DNA of 33,088 bases from Terriglobales bacterium (GCA_025934735.1 JAICWP010000033.1:1-33088), one strand, 5' to 3'; positions 17,489 to 26,463 are shown, numbered from the stretch's first letter. The notes: generated by a model not told the origin, from the letters alone. Made by a program: numbers and translations.

Positions 17489-17890
17489 ATGCAACTCAAT
17501 TCTTACCTGCACTTCAACGGGCGATGCGAAGAGGCCTTTAAGCTTTACGAGAAGGTTCTCGGCGGCAAGATCGAGGCGATGATTCCGCACGAGGGCACGC
17601 CGGCTGCCGAGCAGGTGCCCGCGGGATGGCGCAAGAAGATCATGCATGCCCGGCTAACGGTAGACAATCAAGTGCTGATGGCTTCGGACGTGCCTCCCGG
17701 ACATTACAGTCCGCCGCAAGGTTTTCGGGTCAACATCAGCATCCAGAATCCGGCCGACGCCGAGCGCATATTTAAGGCGCTAGCAGATAAGGGAAAGATC
17801 GCCATGCCACTGGAAAAAACTTTCTGGGCGCAGCGTTTCGGCATGGTCACCGATCAATTCGGCATACCCTGGATGATCAACTGCGAGTAG
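17489..17890 (+). CDS. VOC superfamily protein, PhnB-like
   Basis: A 133-aa protein of the glyoxalase/bleomycin-resistance (VOC) fold. MQLNSYLHFNGRCEEAFKLYEKVLGGKIEAMIPHEG is the PhnB-type opening. The two beta-alpha-beta-beta-beta halves follow, with VNISIQNPADAERIFKALADKGKIAMPL and the closing FGMVTDQFGIPWMINCE. AAGGAG 5 bases before the ATG at 17489 fixes the start. Metal ligands typical of true glyoxalases are incomplete, as in other PhnB-like proteins, whose function is not established. It sits 70 bases after the MoaD-like gene and 10 bases before the secreted GxW protein, so the four may form one transcript. Confidence 0.88.
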   Translation: MQLNSYLHFNGRCEEAFKLYEKVLGGKIEAMIPHEGTPAAEQVPAGWRKKIMHARLTVDNQVLMASDVPPGHYSPPQGFRVNISIQNPADAERIFKALADKGKIAMPLEKTFWAQRFGMVTDQFGIPWMINCE

Positions 17891-17900
17891 GCACGTGCCT

Positions 17901-18332
17901 ATGAAACTTTCCATCCTGGCAGCAGTTCTGGCTCTTTGCTCTCCGGCACTGAGCCAGCAGCCTTCCCCAACGCTGCAAGGCTCGTTTATCGCTTCCGCCG
18001 GTCCGGCGACCTACCGCGGCAAGTGGAACGCGCGCATCTCCTCGCATCGGCCCAAGCTGGCGGCGGGTTCCTGGATCCTGCTGAACGAGAGGAACGACAT
18101 TGTGCTGCAGGGTACCTGGTCGGGCCAGAAAAGCGCCGCGGGATGGAAAGGAACGTGGAGAGCGCGCGTGCTCCGCGGGCGCGCGTACTCGGGAACGTGG
18201 AGCGCCTCCGAACCGGGGTTGGGCAGTAAAACTTTTGCGGACATGCTGCAAGCAGCGACGAAGGCTGGAGCTTCCGGTACTTGGAGCACTGGCGGGTATG
18301 GCGGCGCCTGGCGCTTGGGTCCGGCTCCCTGA
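17901..18332 (+). CDS. Small secreted protein with repeated Gly-x-Trp motifs, unknown function
   Basis: A 143-aa protein starting at the ATG at 17901 (a GTG lies two codons upstream), with a signal peptide MKLSILAAVLALCSPALSQQ. The mature part repeats a G-[KST]-W unit about every 10-20 residues (GKWNARI, GSWILLN, GTWSGQ, GTWRARV, GTWSASE, GTWSTGG, GAWRL). This implies a run of short beta-strands or a small beta-barrel. No cysteines in the mature part. I do not recognise a family. It is the last gene of the plus-strand run and converges on the transsulfuration genes. Confidence 0.7.
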   Translation: MKLSILAAVLALCSPALSQQPSPTLQGSFIASAGPATYRGKWNARISSHRPKLAAGSWILLNERNDIVLQGTWSGQKSAAGWKGTWRARVLRGRAYSGTWSASEPGLGSKTFADMLQAATKAGASGTWSTGGYGGAWRLGPAP

Positions 18333-18452
18333 GCGGGAGCGGCTTATTTTGACGAGTGCCGTATAAAGCCCAAGCCCGCCGAGACGGCGGTCAAGAGGTG
18401 AAGGCAGAGAATGGGCTCGGAGCTGCCCGACGCACGACTTCCTATGTTCGGA

Positions 18453-19610
18453 CTAGATTGCGGCCAGCGCCTGGTCCAGATCGGCCAGGATGTCCTCCGC
18501 GTCCTCGATGCCGACCGAGATGCGCACCATGCCGTCGGTAATGCCGATGGCCTTTCTTCCCTTCTCTCCCAAGGCGGCATGGGTCATGGTGGCGGGATGG
18601 GAGATGAGGGTCTCCACTCCGCCCAGCGATTCGCCCAGGGAGCAAACCCGCACCTTGCGCAGCATCCTTTTGGCGTTGCCAAGGGAGCCGGTTTCGAAGG
18701 TGATCATGGAGCCGAAGCCCGACATCTGCCGCCGGGCCAGTTCGTGCTGCGGATGTTCCGGGAGCCCGGGGTAGAAGACGGCTTTCACCTTTTTGTGCTC
18801 GGCCAGATACTCCGCCACCGCGCGACCGTTGCGGTCGTGCTGCTCCATGCGCACCGCCAGGGTCTTCACGCCTCGCAGGACCAGCCACGATTCAAAGGGC
18901 GACATAATCGCTCCGGCGGACTTCTGAATGAATGACAGCTGCTCGGCCTGCTCCTTGCGCGTGCAGACCACCACGCCGCCCAGGCCGTCGCTGTGGCCGT
19001 TCAGAAATTTGGTAGTGGAGTGCACTACCATGTCGGCGCCCAGGGCGATCGGCTGCTGGAAGTACGGCGACATGAAGGTGTTGTCCACCACCAACTGCGG
19101 CCCGCGCTTGCGGCAGATGCGGCTGATGGCCGCGATGTCGGTAAGGCTCATTAGCGGGTTGGTGGGCGTTTCCACGTACACCAGCCTGGTATTTCGGCCG
19201 ATCGCCTTATCCACGGCGCGCGGCTCTGAAGTGTCCACGTAGGTGAACTCCAGGCCGTAGTTCGCCAGAATCTGGTTAAACAGGCGGGGAACACCGCCGT
19301 ACAGGTTGTGGCCACAGACCACGTGATCGCCGGCCTTGAGCATGGTGGTAATGGCATTGATGGCAGCCATCCCACTGGCAAACACGCGCGCCGCCATGCC
19401 GCCTTCCAGCGACGCCAGGTTTTGTTCCAGGCGGTCGCGGGTGGGATTGGTGACACGGGCATACTCGTAGCCCATGCGGGGCTTGCCCAGCTCGTCCTGC
19501 ACATAGGTGGAGGTGGCGTAAATAGGGACACTGACCGCGCCGGTCAGCGGCTCTGGCTCCTGGCCGTCATGAATGGATCGCGTCGCAAAACCTGCTTTGT
19601 GGTTGGACAT
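18453..19610 (-). CDS. Cystathionine gamma-synthase/gamma-lyase family PLP enzyme
   Basis: A 385-aa cytoplasmic Cys/Met metabolism enzyme. K201 in HSTTKFLNGHSD forms the PLP aldimine, D176 in VVDNTF contacts the pyridine nitrogen, and YEYARVTNPTRDRLE is the phosphate-binding tyrosine/arginine segment supplied across the dimer. CSLGESLGGVETLISHP is the usual C-terminal substrate-binding loop. Length is typical. Sequence alone does not separate cystathionine gamma-synthase (metB), gamma-lyase (mccB) and related lyases. The cysteine synthase-like gene directly upstream (82-base gap) favours reverse transsulfuration, that is cystathionine to cysteine. That is an inference. Confidence 0.92.
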   Translation of the reverse strand: MSNHKAGFATRSIHDGQEPEPLTGAVSVPIYATSTYVQDELGKPRMGYEYARVTNPTRDRLEQNLASLEGGMAARVFASGMAAINAITTMLKAGDHVVCGHNLYGGVPRLFNQILANYGLEFTYVDTSEPRAVDKAIGRNTRLVYVETPTNPLMSLTDIAAISRICRKRGPQLVVDNTFMSPYFQQPIALGADMVVHSTTKFLNGHSDGLGGVVVCTRKEQAEQLSFIQKSAGAIMSPFESWLVLRGVKTLAVRMEQHDRNGRAVAEYLAEHKKVKAVFYPGLPEHPQHELARRQMSGFGSMITFETGSLGNAKRMLRKVRVCSLGESLGGVETLISHPATMTHAALGEKGRKAIGITDGMVRISVGIEDAEDILADLDQALAAI

Positions 19611-19692
19611 TTATCTCTTTCCGAATACCTGCGTGGAACTACAAAACTACACCAAGGTCATCCTGAGCAGGCCCGACCGCTTTCCTGTAGCT

Positions 19693-20643
19693 CTATAGTT
19701 CCTGCTCAAAAATCTTCTTGGACAGATAGCGCTCGGCGGAATCTGGAATGATGGTGGCCACGCGTTTGCCCGCGCCCAGCCGGCTTGCCACTTCCACCGC
19801 CGCATGAACGGCGGCGCCGCCACTGGAGCCGGAGAGCACGCCCTCCTCGCGGGCCAGACGGCGCACCATGGCGAACGCTTGCGGATCGCGCACCATGATG
19901 ACCTCATCGGCCAGGGCACCGTCGAAGGTCTTCGGGAGGAAACTTGCGCCAATGCCTTCCACCTTGTGCGACTCGCCCGCGACTCCGCCGCCCAGCACCG
20001 AGCCTTGGCTCTCCACCGCGCAGGCGCGCAGATCAGGAAGGCGCTCCTTGAGAAAACGCGCCACGCCGGTAAAGGTGCCGCCGGTCCCGGCGCCGAGCAC
20101 CACGGCATCCAGTCGGCCTTCCATCTGTTCGAAGATTTCCCGGGCGGTGGTCTGGTAATGGTAGTCGGGATTGGCCTGGTTCTCGAATTGCCCTGCGAGA
20201 AAGGAATTGGGCGTGCGAGCGGCCAGTTCGCGGGCGCGGCGGATGGCGCCTTCCATACCTTCGGCGTCCGGAGTGCGCGTGACCTCGGCGCCGAGGGCGC
20301 GCATGAGCATGACTTTTTCCTCGGAGAAATGCTCGGGCACGAACAGCGCCACGCGATAGCCGCGGCTCACGCCGATGAGCGCCAAGCCAACGCCGGTGTT
20401 CCCGGCCGTAGCCTCAATCACGGTGGCGCCGCGCTGCAGCAGGCCCTGCTCTTCCGCCCGGCGGATGATGCCGATGGCGGCGCGATCTTTCACGCTGCCG
20501 CCGGGGTTCAGGTATTCCAGCTTGGCGTAAACTTCGGCCGCACCCCGGGGCACAACCCGGCGCAAGCGAAGCATGGGCGTTTCGCCGACCAAGTTAGCAA
20601 TGTCGTCGGAGACACGCAGGCGGGTGGTTTCAGCAGTTTTCAT
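19693..20643 (-). CDS. Cysteine synthase/cystathionine beta-synthase family PLP enzyme
   Basis: A 316-aa fold-type II PLP enzyme that would condense serine or O-acetylserine with sulfide or homocysteine. The PLP lysine is K52 in NPGGSVKDRAA, EATAGNTGVGLA (77-88) binds the substrate carboxylate, and GAGTGGTFTG and SGSSGGAA bind the cofactor phosphate and ring nitrogen. EATAGNTG replaces the EPTSGNTG of classical CysK, a variation seen in the CBS-like branch. There is no C-terminal CBS pair. Start: I use the ATG at 20643; a GTG at 20688 is in frame but neither start has a clear Shine-Dalgarno. Operon with the cystathionine enzyme gene downstream. Confidence 0.9.
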   Translation of the reverse strand: MKTAETTRLRVSDDIANLVGETPMLRLRRVVPRGAAEVYAKLEYLNPGGSVKDRAAIGIIRRAEEQGLLQRGATVIEATAGNTGVGLALIGVSRGYRVALFVPEHFSEEKVMLMRALGAEVTRTPDAEGMEGAIRRARELAARTPNSFLAGQFENQANPDYHYQTTAREIFEQMEGRLDAVVLGAGTGGTFTGVARFLKERLPDLRACAVESQGSVLGGGVAGESHKVEGIGASFLPKTFDGALADEVIMVRDPQAFAMVRRLAREEGVLSGSSGGAAVHAAVEVASRLGAGKRVATIIPDSAERYLSKKIFEQEL

Positions 20644-20744
20644 GGGGCACGTTACAGGGTATGAGAGCGGCGAAGTGGCGTCAATCACCAGCTGAGGAGC
20701 GCACCTTCAACTGTGATGCCGGTCACCAAAGACGGAGAGCTTCC

Positions 20745-21797
20745 CTATTGGCCCCTGGAGGCGCGCTCGCTGCCCGCGTAGTAGCCGGTGCGCGTGCGCA
20801 CCTGCAGCTTCTTGTAGCCGTGGGCGCGGGCGATCACTTTGATGGAGCGATAGCCGCCCTGGCTCTGGGGCCGCGTGGGCCGGTATCCGATGGTGTACTG
20901 GTTGCGGATATCGTGGGCCACTTCCTGGGTGATGCTATCCACCTCGCTCAGGTCCTTGGGAAAGAACGCCACGCCGCCGGTGTCTTCGGCTACCGTGGCC
21001 AGCGCCCGCCGGGCGCGCCGTTGCCTTTCGCCTCCCAGCAGCCCGATGGTGTAAACCGTGGGCCCATTCTCCGCCTGCAGACGGCGCACTGCCTGTTCCA
21101 GCGATTCGCGGCTGGCATTATCCTCGCCGTCGGTCACCACCAGCAACACCTTTTTTTCCAGGCGTGCGTTTTTCTTCAGGTGGTCGGCGGAGGCGACAAG
21201 GGCGTCATAGAGCGCGGTTCCCCCACGCGCCTCGATTTTTTCCAGCGCATCCTTCAATTGCGGGACGCTGGAAGTGAAATCCTGGTCCAGGTAGTACTCG
21301 TCATTAAAGTTGACGACGAAGACCTCGTCCTGCGGATTGCTGGAGCGTACAAAGTTGAGTGCCGCCTGGTTCACAGCTGGGCGCTTGTCGCGCATGGACC
21401 CGGAGTTGTCAATCACAATCCCCACCGCCACCGGTATGTCTTCGCGGCGAAACGAAGTGATGGTCTGGGGCACACCATCTTCGAACACCTGGAATGCAGT
21501 CTTATCCAGATCGGTGACCATGTGCTCGTGGTCGTCGTAAACGGTGGCGTGCAGAATGACTTCTTCCACCTGCTTGCGGAAGATGTAAACGCCGTTGTTT
21601 TCACCCTCCGGGCCTCCGCTCTGGCCCTGCTGGCCGCTGGCGGCTCCCCCTTGCTGAGGCTGGGCCTGCGACGGGGGCGGGGCGGGAGGCGTGGAACTGG
21701 GGGGCGGTGCTGTGCTGGGGGCGGCCTGGGCCCACGTCCACAGGCTCAGGCAAAGCACCAGCAGCGGCAGGATGAGATAGCTACTCCGACGGCGCAT
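20745..21797 (-). CDS. Secreted VWA protein, VWFA-related Acidobacterial family (second copy)
   Basis: A 350-aa protein beginning with a signal peptide (MRRRSSYLILPLLVLCLSLWTWAQA) at the ATG at 21797; another ATG is six codons upstream. A Pro/Gln/Gly-rich linker (about 25-70) leads to a short N-terminal beta part (VILHATVYDDHEHMVTDL) and a von Willebrand factor A domain. Its MIDAS residues are intact: DNSGSM, the Thr in RGGTALYDAL and the Asp in VTDGEDN. The C-terminus NQYTIGYRPTRP...GYKKLQVRTRTGYYA is the hallmark of the TIGR03436-like family expanded in Acidobacteriota. Exported; the partner is unknown. Its start overlaps the end of the upstream paralogue, so the two are coupled. Confidence 0.85.
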   Translation of the reverse strand: MRRRSSYLILPLLVLCLSLWTWAQAAPSTAPPPSSTPPAPPPSQAQPQQGGAASGQQGQSGGPEGENNGVYIFRKQVEEVILHATVYDDHEHMVTDLDKTAFQVFEDGVPQTITSFRREDIPVAVGIVIDNSGSMRDKRPAVNQAALNFVRSSNPQDEVFVVNFNDEYYLDQDFTSSVPQLKDALEKIEARGGTALYDALVASADHLKKNARLEKKVLLVVTDGEDNASRESLEQAVRRLQAENGPTVYTIGLLGGERQRRARRALATVAEDTGGVAFFPKDLSEVDSITQEVAHDIRNQYTIGYRPTRPQSQGGYRSIKVIARAHGYKKLQVRTRTGYYAGSERASRGQ

Positions 21798-22830
21798 AGT
21801 AACCCGTTTTGGCATACACGTGCAGAGGCGGCAAACCTTTAGGCGGAACCAGCTTGACCTTTATTTTATGCCATTTGCCATCGTGCACTGGTTTGGTTGG
21901 ACGATAGCCGAGCACATATTGGTTGCGCAGCTCAATGCCGATTTTAGTGGCCACGTCCGGCAGCTCATTCGGGTTATCGATGGTAAATGTCCGCCCACCA
22001 GTCACATCCGTGACCTCGGCCAGCAAAGCTGGGCCCAGGCGCTCCTCATCGGTGCGGGGCACCTGGTCGAACAAGCCGATGGCGTAAATCTGCACGTCGG
22101 CCTCTTTGATCAGGGAATTGATCTCCCCCTCGGTATAACGGCTGTGGTTATCGCCGCCGTCGGAGATGATGAGCAAGGCCTTGCGGTCGTAGCGGGCGGT
22201 GCGCAACTTGGCCACTGCCAGGTAGATAGCGTCCAAAAGCGCGGTGCGCCCCTTGGGGTTGGCCAGCACCAGCCGGCTCTGGATGTCTTCCACCGAACTG
22301 GTGAAATCGGAGAGCACCTCCGGCTGATCGGAGAAGCTGACCACGAAAAACTCATCCTGGGGATTGGCGGTCTTGAAGAACTCCACTACCGCTTCCTTGG
22401 AGCGGTCGATCTTGTTGCTCATGCTGCCGCTGACGTCAAAAATCACGCCCAAGGAAATGGGAGCATCCTCACTGGAGAAGTGGCGGATCTGTTGGCGCTC
22501 CTTATTTTCAAACAGTTGGAAGTTGTCTTTCTCCAGGCCCGTGACCAGGCGGTTCATGGGGTCGGTGATGGTCACCGGCACCAACACCAGGTCAACCCGC
22601 GCCCGGAAAGGCCGCGTGTGGGTGTCCAGACCTGGGTCGAGCAGCGGCTTTTTGTTTTCATCTGTGGGCTTGGCACGGGGCACAACGTGGACATCATCGG
22701 CAGTTCCGCTCTGCGCCAGGAGGGTTGAGGAAACAAAGCACAGCATGAGCACAACGCCCGCCGCCGCGACCAGCAGGCGCGTTTCCGCATTCCACGAGCG
22801 TGCTTGACGGCGAACGACAGGTAGGTTCAC
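21781..22830 (-). CDS. Secreted VWA protein, VWFA-related Acidobacterial family (first copy)
   Basis: The frame is open to a GTG at 22932, but the signal-like segment (RLLVAAAGVVLMLCFVSSTLLAQ) would then lie more than 50 residues in. I prefer the GTG at 22830 (349 aa), with moderate certainty. The layout matches the following gene: VDLVLVPVTITDPMNRLVTGL beta part, VWA domain with FDVSGSM, TALLDAI and ISDGGDN completing the MIDAS metal site, and the family ending NQYVLGYRPTKP...LPPLHVYAKTGYYA. The two proteins are tandem paralogues, presumably from duplication. They differ mainly in the linker, which here is short and lacks the Pro-rich run. Confidence 0.83.
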   Translation of the reverse strand: MNLPVVRRQARSWNAETRLLVAAAGVVLMLCFVSSTLLAQSGTADDVHVVPRAKPTDENKKPLLDPGLDTHTRPFRARVDLVLVPVTITDPMNRLVTGLEKDNFQLFENKERQQIRHFSSEDAPISLGVIFDVSGSMSNKIDRSKEAVVEFFKTANPQDEFFVVSFSDQPEVLSDFTSSVEDIQSRLVLANPKGRTALLDAIYLAVAKLRTARYDRKALLIISDGGDNHSRYTEGEINSLIKEADVQIYAIGLFDQVPRTDEERLGPALLAEVTDVTGGRTFTIDNPNELPDVATKIGIELRNQYVLGYRPTKPVHDGKWHKIKVKLVPPKGLPPLHVYAKTGYYAPSE

Positions 22831-23024
22831 AACTCGACCCACGAAGCCAAACGACCCTTGCCCGCCACTGCGATTGCGGGCCAAAGCAACCTCATTTGAG
22901 GCGATACTACCACAGCTTAGCTCGGCTACCACCAGCCGTTCCGCCCGACATTAAGATGTAAAAACAAGGAAGGAAGTTCTGCCTCTTTTTAACTTGTTAC
23001 AATTCCAAGCACCAGAAAATTCTC

Positions 23025-24332
23025 ATGGCAAAAATCTTCCCTTTTCGGGCCTTACGCTACGACCCGGCCCGCGTGGCCTTGTCCCAGGTGGTCACCCAAC
23101 CTTATGACAAGATCACGTCGGCCATGCAAACAGCCTACTACGACGCCAGCCCTTATAATCTGGTGCGCATCATCCTGGGGAAACGCGACCCCGCTGACAG
23201 CAACGGCAACAATGTCTATACTCGCGCGGCTCGCGACTTCGCGGACTGGCGGCGGCAGGGCATCCTGCGGCAGGACTCAGCGCCGTCGCTCTACGCCTAC
23301 TCCCAGGAGTTCACTCCGCCCGGAACCGGCGACGGCCGTCGCTACGAACGCCGCAGCGTGGTTGCCCTGGGCGGCCTTGAGGACTACTCCGCGGGTGTTG
23401 TATTTCGCCACGAACAGACGCTCTCCAAGCCCAAGGCCGACCGCCTCGACCTGCTGCGCGCCACCCGCGCTCACTTTGGACAGATCTTTATGCTTTATAA
23501 CGATCCCCAACGGCAGCTGGAGGTTACGCTTTCCCCTGCCCGTGAGCCTGAAATCTGCGTTACCGATGAATATGGCGTCACCCACAAAGTATGGGCGCTC
23601 TCCGACCCAGCGACTGCGGCCCAGATTTGCCGCACGATGGCGGACCAGAAGCTGATCATCGCCGACGGGCACCACCGCTACGAAACCGCGCTCAACTACC
23701 GTAATGAACGGCGCGCCGCCACCGGAAAAGCTGATCCTGAAGCTCCCTACGAGCGGGTCATGATGACCTTGGTGAACGCGCACTCGCCGGGCTTGCTGAT
23801 CCTGCCCACGCATCGCGTGGTCTTCGGCCTGGCCGAATTTGAGCCCGGCGCCATGGTCGCGGCCTCGCGCTATTTTTATGGCGTTCGCGATGTGAGCCGC
23901 GAGTTCGATCCCGCCCAACCGATGGCCCTTCTTCCGCGGACCTCACCGGGCGAAACCGCCATGCTGGCGGTAACGGCGCGCCAGGCTTTCCTTTTTGTCG
24001 CCAATCCCGGAACCAAACACTCTGCCCTGGACACTGTTTCCCCGCGCCAAGCCGAACTGGATGTTGTCCGGCTGCACAACGTGGTTCTGGGGAGCGTGCT
24101 GAACATCAGCGAGGAAGCGGTTCGCGAGCAGCGCAACGTGGAATATGTTCGAGATGCCCGGGAAGCGGTGCAACGCGTGCGCTCCGGCGGCGCCAATGTC
24201 GTATTCCTGCTCAATGCGGTTCCCATTGAGCAGATGACCGCCATCGCCCTGGCCGGCGAAGTGATGCCGCAGAAATCCACCGATTTTTACCCCAAAATGC
24301 TGAGTGGCCTGACAATTTATGCGCTGGACTGA
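23025..24332 (+). CDS. DUF1015 family protein
   Basis: A 435-aa cytoplasmic protein of the DUF1015 family. Conserved segments in order are FPFRALRYDP at 5-14, VVTQPYDKI at 22-30, NLVRIILGK near 45, RHEQTLSKPKADRL near 128-141, the strongly conserved IADGHHRYETALNYRN near 206-221, and QMTAIALAGEVMPQKSTDFYPKMLSGL at the C-terminus. The family is related in fold to ParB/SerK-type serine kinases, and some members are thought to phosphorylate free serine. I cannot tell whether this one does. A TACAAT -10-like box lies about 22 bases before the ATG. The amidase gene follows after 2 bases. Confidence 0.88.
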   Translation: MAKIFPFRALRYDPARVALSQVVTQPYDKITSAMQTAYYDASPYNLVRIILGKRDPADSNGNNVYTRAARDFADWRRQGILRQDSAPSLYAYSQEFTPPGTGDGRRYERRSVVALGGLEDYSAGVVFRHEQTLSKPKADRLDLLRATRAHFGQIFMLYNDPQRQLEVTLSPAREPEICVTDEYGVTHKVWALSDPATAAQICRTMADQKLIIADGHHRYETALNYRNERRAATGKADPEAPYERVMMTLVNAHSPGLLILPTHRVVFGLAEFEPGAMVAASRYFYGVRDVSREFDPAQPMALLPRTSPGETAMLAVTARQAFLFVANPGTKHSALDTVSPRQAELDVVRLHNVVLGSVLNISEEAVREQRNVEYVRDAREAVQRVRSGGANVVFLLNAVPIEQMTAIALAGEVMPQKSTDFYPKMLSGLTIYALD

Positions 24333-24334
24333 GT

Positions 24335-25861
24335 ATGGCGTGGACTAAACGCTTGCGTCAGAACCGGCGGCGGTGGGCGCCTGGGCACTCACGCAGCTCT
24401 GTGGCTGCGGTGGCTCTGCTTCTGCTGCTTCTATGGCTGCCGCAGGCACGCCCGGTGGCGGCCCAGGAGTACCTCTCGGTTTACAGCCCCCGGGGAACTT
24501 TTTCCGTGCCTCTGCAAGAATACGGAGGGCGGGACTACGTGGCCATCCTGGACCTGCTTGCCCCGCTGGGCGAAGTAACCGCCCGCCAGGATGGGCACAA
24601 GTGGAAGCTGCGCTTCAACAACGTGGAAATAGAATTTCAGGAGGGCAAAATCCCCGTAAAATTGGCGAACAGGCGACTGGAACTGGCATCTATATTCCAT
24701 TTTCAGGACGGGCGAGGGCTGGTGCCTCTCTCCAGTCTGGTTGCTCTTCTCTCTCCGTTGCTGCAGCCGCCCGTCGAATTGCACGAAACCGCCAGACGGC
24801 TGTTCCTGGGTGGAGCGGCGGTCCACTTCTCGGCCGAGGTTGTGCGTTCCCCCAGCGACTCTGTGGTGCTGACTTTTACCGCTCCGGTGAATCCTTCCAT
24901 TGCCACCGAGCCCGGACGGTTGAGCATGACCTTCGTTCGCGAACCGCTGCTGCATCCCAGTCCCAGCACGATGAACTTTGAGGATCAGTATATTTCTTCC
25001 CTGAGCTATCGCGAGGCGGAGGGCGTGGCCGAACTGACGCTTAACAGCAATGTACCCTTGCTGGCTCGCTTTAGCTCTGACCGCAAGACCATCACCGTGG
25101 GTCCGGTGGTGCAGATTGTCGCCCAGGCCAAACCGCAGCCCGCCGCTCCCCTGGCCACGCCTGCTTCTCCGAATCCACCTTCTTCTACGCCCGTGCCCAT
25201 TCCTACTCCCAACGTCGGGGCAGCGGCTTCGGGACAGCTCGCTTTCCCGCCCCCAATTCCTCTGGCGGCGCCAGCGCCTCCGCCCGTGGTGGTGGTGGAC
25301 GCAAGTCATGGGGGCACAGAACCGGGGGCCGCCCTGAGCGACACATTGGCGGAAAAGGATGTTGTGCTCAGCATCGCGCAGCGCCTGCACAACGAATTGG
25401 AGGCGCGCGGCTTGCACACCATGCTGCTGCGCAATTCCGATACCGCCTTGAGCCTGGATCAGCGCGCTATTCTGGCCAACACTTCCCGCGCCCGCTTCTA
25501 CATCAGCCTTCACGCCGGCAGCCTAGGCTCGGGCGTGCGCCTCTATACCGCGCTGCTGCCGCCCATTACCCCGGCCAGCGGGATGTTTCTTCCCTGGGAC
25601 AGTGCGCAAGCCTCGTATCTAAGCTCGAGCCAGACCTTATCCGGAGACATCGCAACGGAACTCGGTAAGCTGAATGTCTCCAGCCGCCAAATGCAGGCGC
25701 CACTGCCTCCTTTGAACCACATTGCCGCCGCCGCGGTGGCGGTGGAAGTGGTGCCGCCGGGAGCGGACGTGACCCAGCTGAATTCCGCCGCCTACCAGGA
25801 ACAGATAGCTGGCGCAATTGCCGCAGGGGTGGCCCGCGCCCAAAATGGGGCCACGCCATGA
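24335..25861 (+). CDS. N-acetylmuramoyl-L-alanine amidase (Amidase_3) with N-terminal stalk domain
   Basis: A 508-aa exported cell-wall hydrolase-like protein. An N-terminal signal (about 20-44) is followed by a copper-amine-oxidase-N-like/stalk region (about 45-165), an AMIN-like beta domain (about 165-260), a Pro/Ala-rich linker (262-316), and Amidase_3 (317-505). Expected zinc ligands are present as H325 (DASHGG), E340 (AEKDVVL) and H393 (SLHAG), and the catalytic Glu may be E471 (VEVVPPG). Several consensus residues differ: DAGHGG is DASHGG, SxHxN is SLHAG, and the VExGFLSN motif is degenerate. Activity may be reduced or the protein regulatory. It is 2 bases after DUF1015 and overlaps the GerMN gene by ATGA. 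Confidence 0.85.
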   Translation: MAWTKRLRQNRRRWAPGHSRSSVAAVALLLLLLWLPQARPVAAQEYLSVYSPRGTFSVPLQEYGGRDYVAILDLLAPLGEVTARQDGHKWKLRFNNVEIEFQEGKIPVKLANRRLELASIFHFQDGRGLVPLSSLVALLSPLLQPPVELHETARRLFLGGAAVHFSAEVVRSPSDSVVLTFTAPVNPSIATEPGRLSMTFVREPLLHPSPSTMNFEDQYISSLSYREAEGVAELTLNSNVPLLARFSSDRKTITVGPVVQIVAQAKPQPAAPLATPASPNPPSSTPVPIPTPNVGAAASGQLAFPPPIPLAAPAPPPVVVVDASHGGTEPGAALSDTLAEKDVVLSIAQRLHNELEARGLHTMLLRNSDTALSLDQRAILANTSRARFYISLHAGSLGSGVRLYTALLPPITPASGMFLPWDSAQASYLSSSQTLSGDIATELGKLNVSSRQMQAPLPPLNHIAAAAVAVEVVPPGADVTQLNSAAYQEQIAGAIAAGVARAQNGATP

Positions 25862-26463
25862 TTCCGCGCCACCTGAAAATCACGTTCGGCCTTTTGTTGG
25901 TCGCCGCTCTGGCCAGCGGCATTTACATGTGGATGCTGAAACGTCACGAACGCCAAGCGCCGCAAACTGCCCAGCTGCAGCAGCCGGTCGCGCCACCGCC
26001 AGCCACCGGCACCCCGCTCACCGTGGCCTTGTACCTGGCGGACGATCAACAGGGCGCATTGCACCGCGAAGAGACCAGCCTCAGCTTGCCGGCCGATCCC
26101 AGCTTGCGTGCTCAATCCGTGCTGCGCGCGGTGATCGCCCGCTACACCCAGAAAGACTCTACCCATCCCCTGCCCGCGGGCGCCGACGTGAACGACGTTT
26201 ACATTGTTGATGGCACCGCCGTAGTGGACCTGAATGACGCGTTGGCCAGCGGCCATCGTTCCGGCGTGATGGTGGAGGAACTGACGGTGCTTTCGCTGGT
26301 GCAGACCGTAGCCGCCAATCTGCCCGGCATCACGCAAGTAAAAATTCTGGTCAATGGCCAGGAACGCGACACACTGGCAGGCCACGCCGACCTGGCAGAC
26401 CTTTACGATGTGGCGGCGGTGAACCGGGCGGTGGGGCAGATGGGCGGAACGAGTAGTCCATAG
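25858..26463 (+). CDS. GerMN domain membrane-anchored protein
   Basis: A 201-aa protein with one N-terminal membrane helix (about 8-27, ITFGLLLVAALASGIYMWML), a Pro/Gln linker, and a GerMN domain about 52-180. The domain shows TVALYLADDQQGALHREE, AQSVLRAVIARYT, DVYIVDGTAVVDLNDALASG and VKILVNGQERDTLAGH, the beta-alpha order seen in the germination-protein GerM and many envelope proteins. The first 4 bases (ATGA) overlap the amidase stop. Pairing with the amidase points to peptidoglycan remodelling; the GerMN protein may recruit or activate it. That role is inferred. Confidence 0.85.
   Translation: MIPRHLKITFGLLLVAALASGIYMWMLKRHERQAPQTAQLQQPVAPPPATGTPLTVALYLADDQQGALHREETSLSLPADPSLRAQSVLRAVIARYTQKDSTHPLPAGADVNDVYIVDGTAVVDLNDALASGHRSGVMVEELTVLSLVQTVAANLPGITQVKILVNGQERDTLAGHADLADLYDVAAVNRAVGQMGGTSSP

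Noticed and set aside
20661-21842. Long plus-strand open frame (393 aa) opposite the second VWA gene and the cysteine synthase upstream region
   Set aside because: The minus strand has a signal peptide, intact MIDAS residues and family ending; the plus frame has no recognisable domain and is a GC-rich antisense shadow.
24431-25513. 360-aa minus-strand frame opposite the amidase
   Set aside because: Arg/Gly/Gln-rich with no motif; the amidase on the plus strand is clearly coding and tightly packed with its neighbours.
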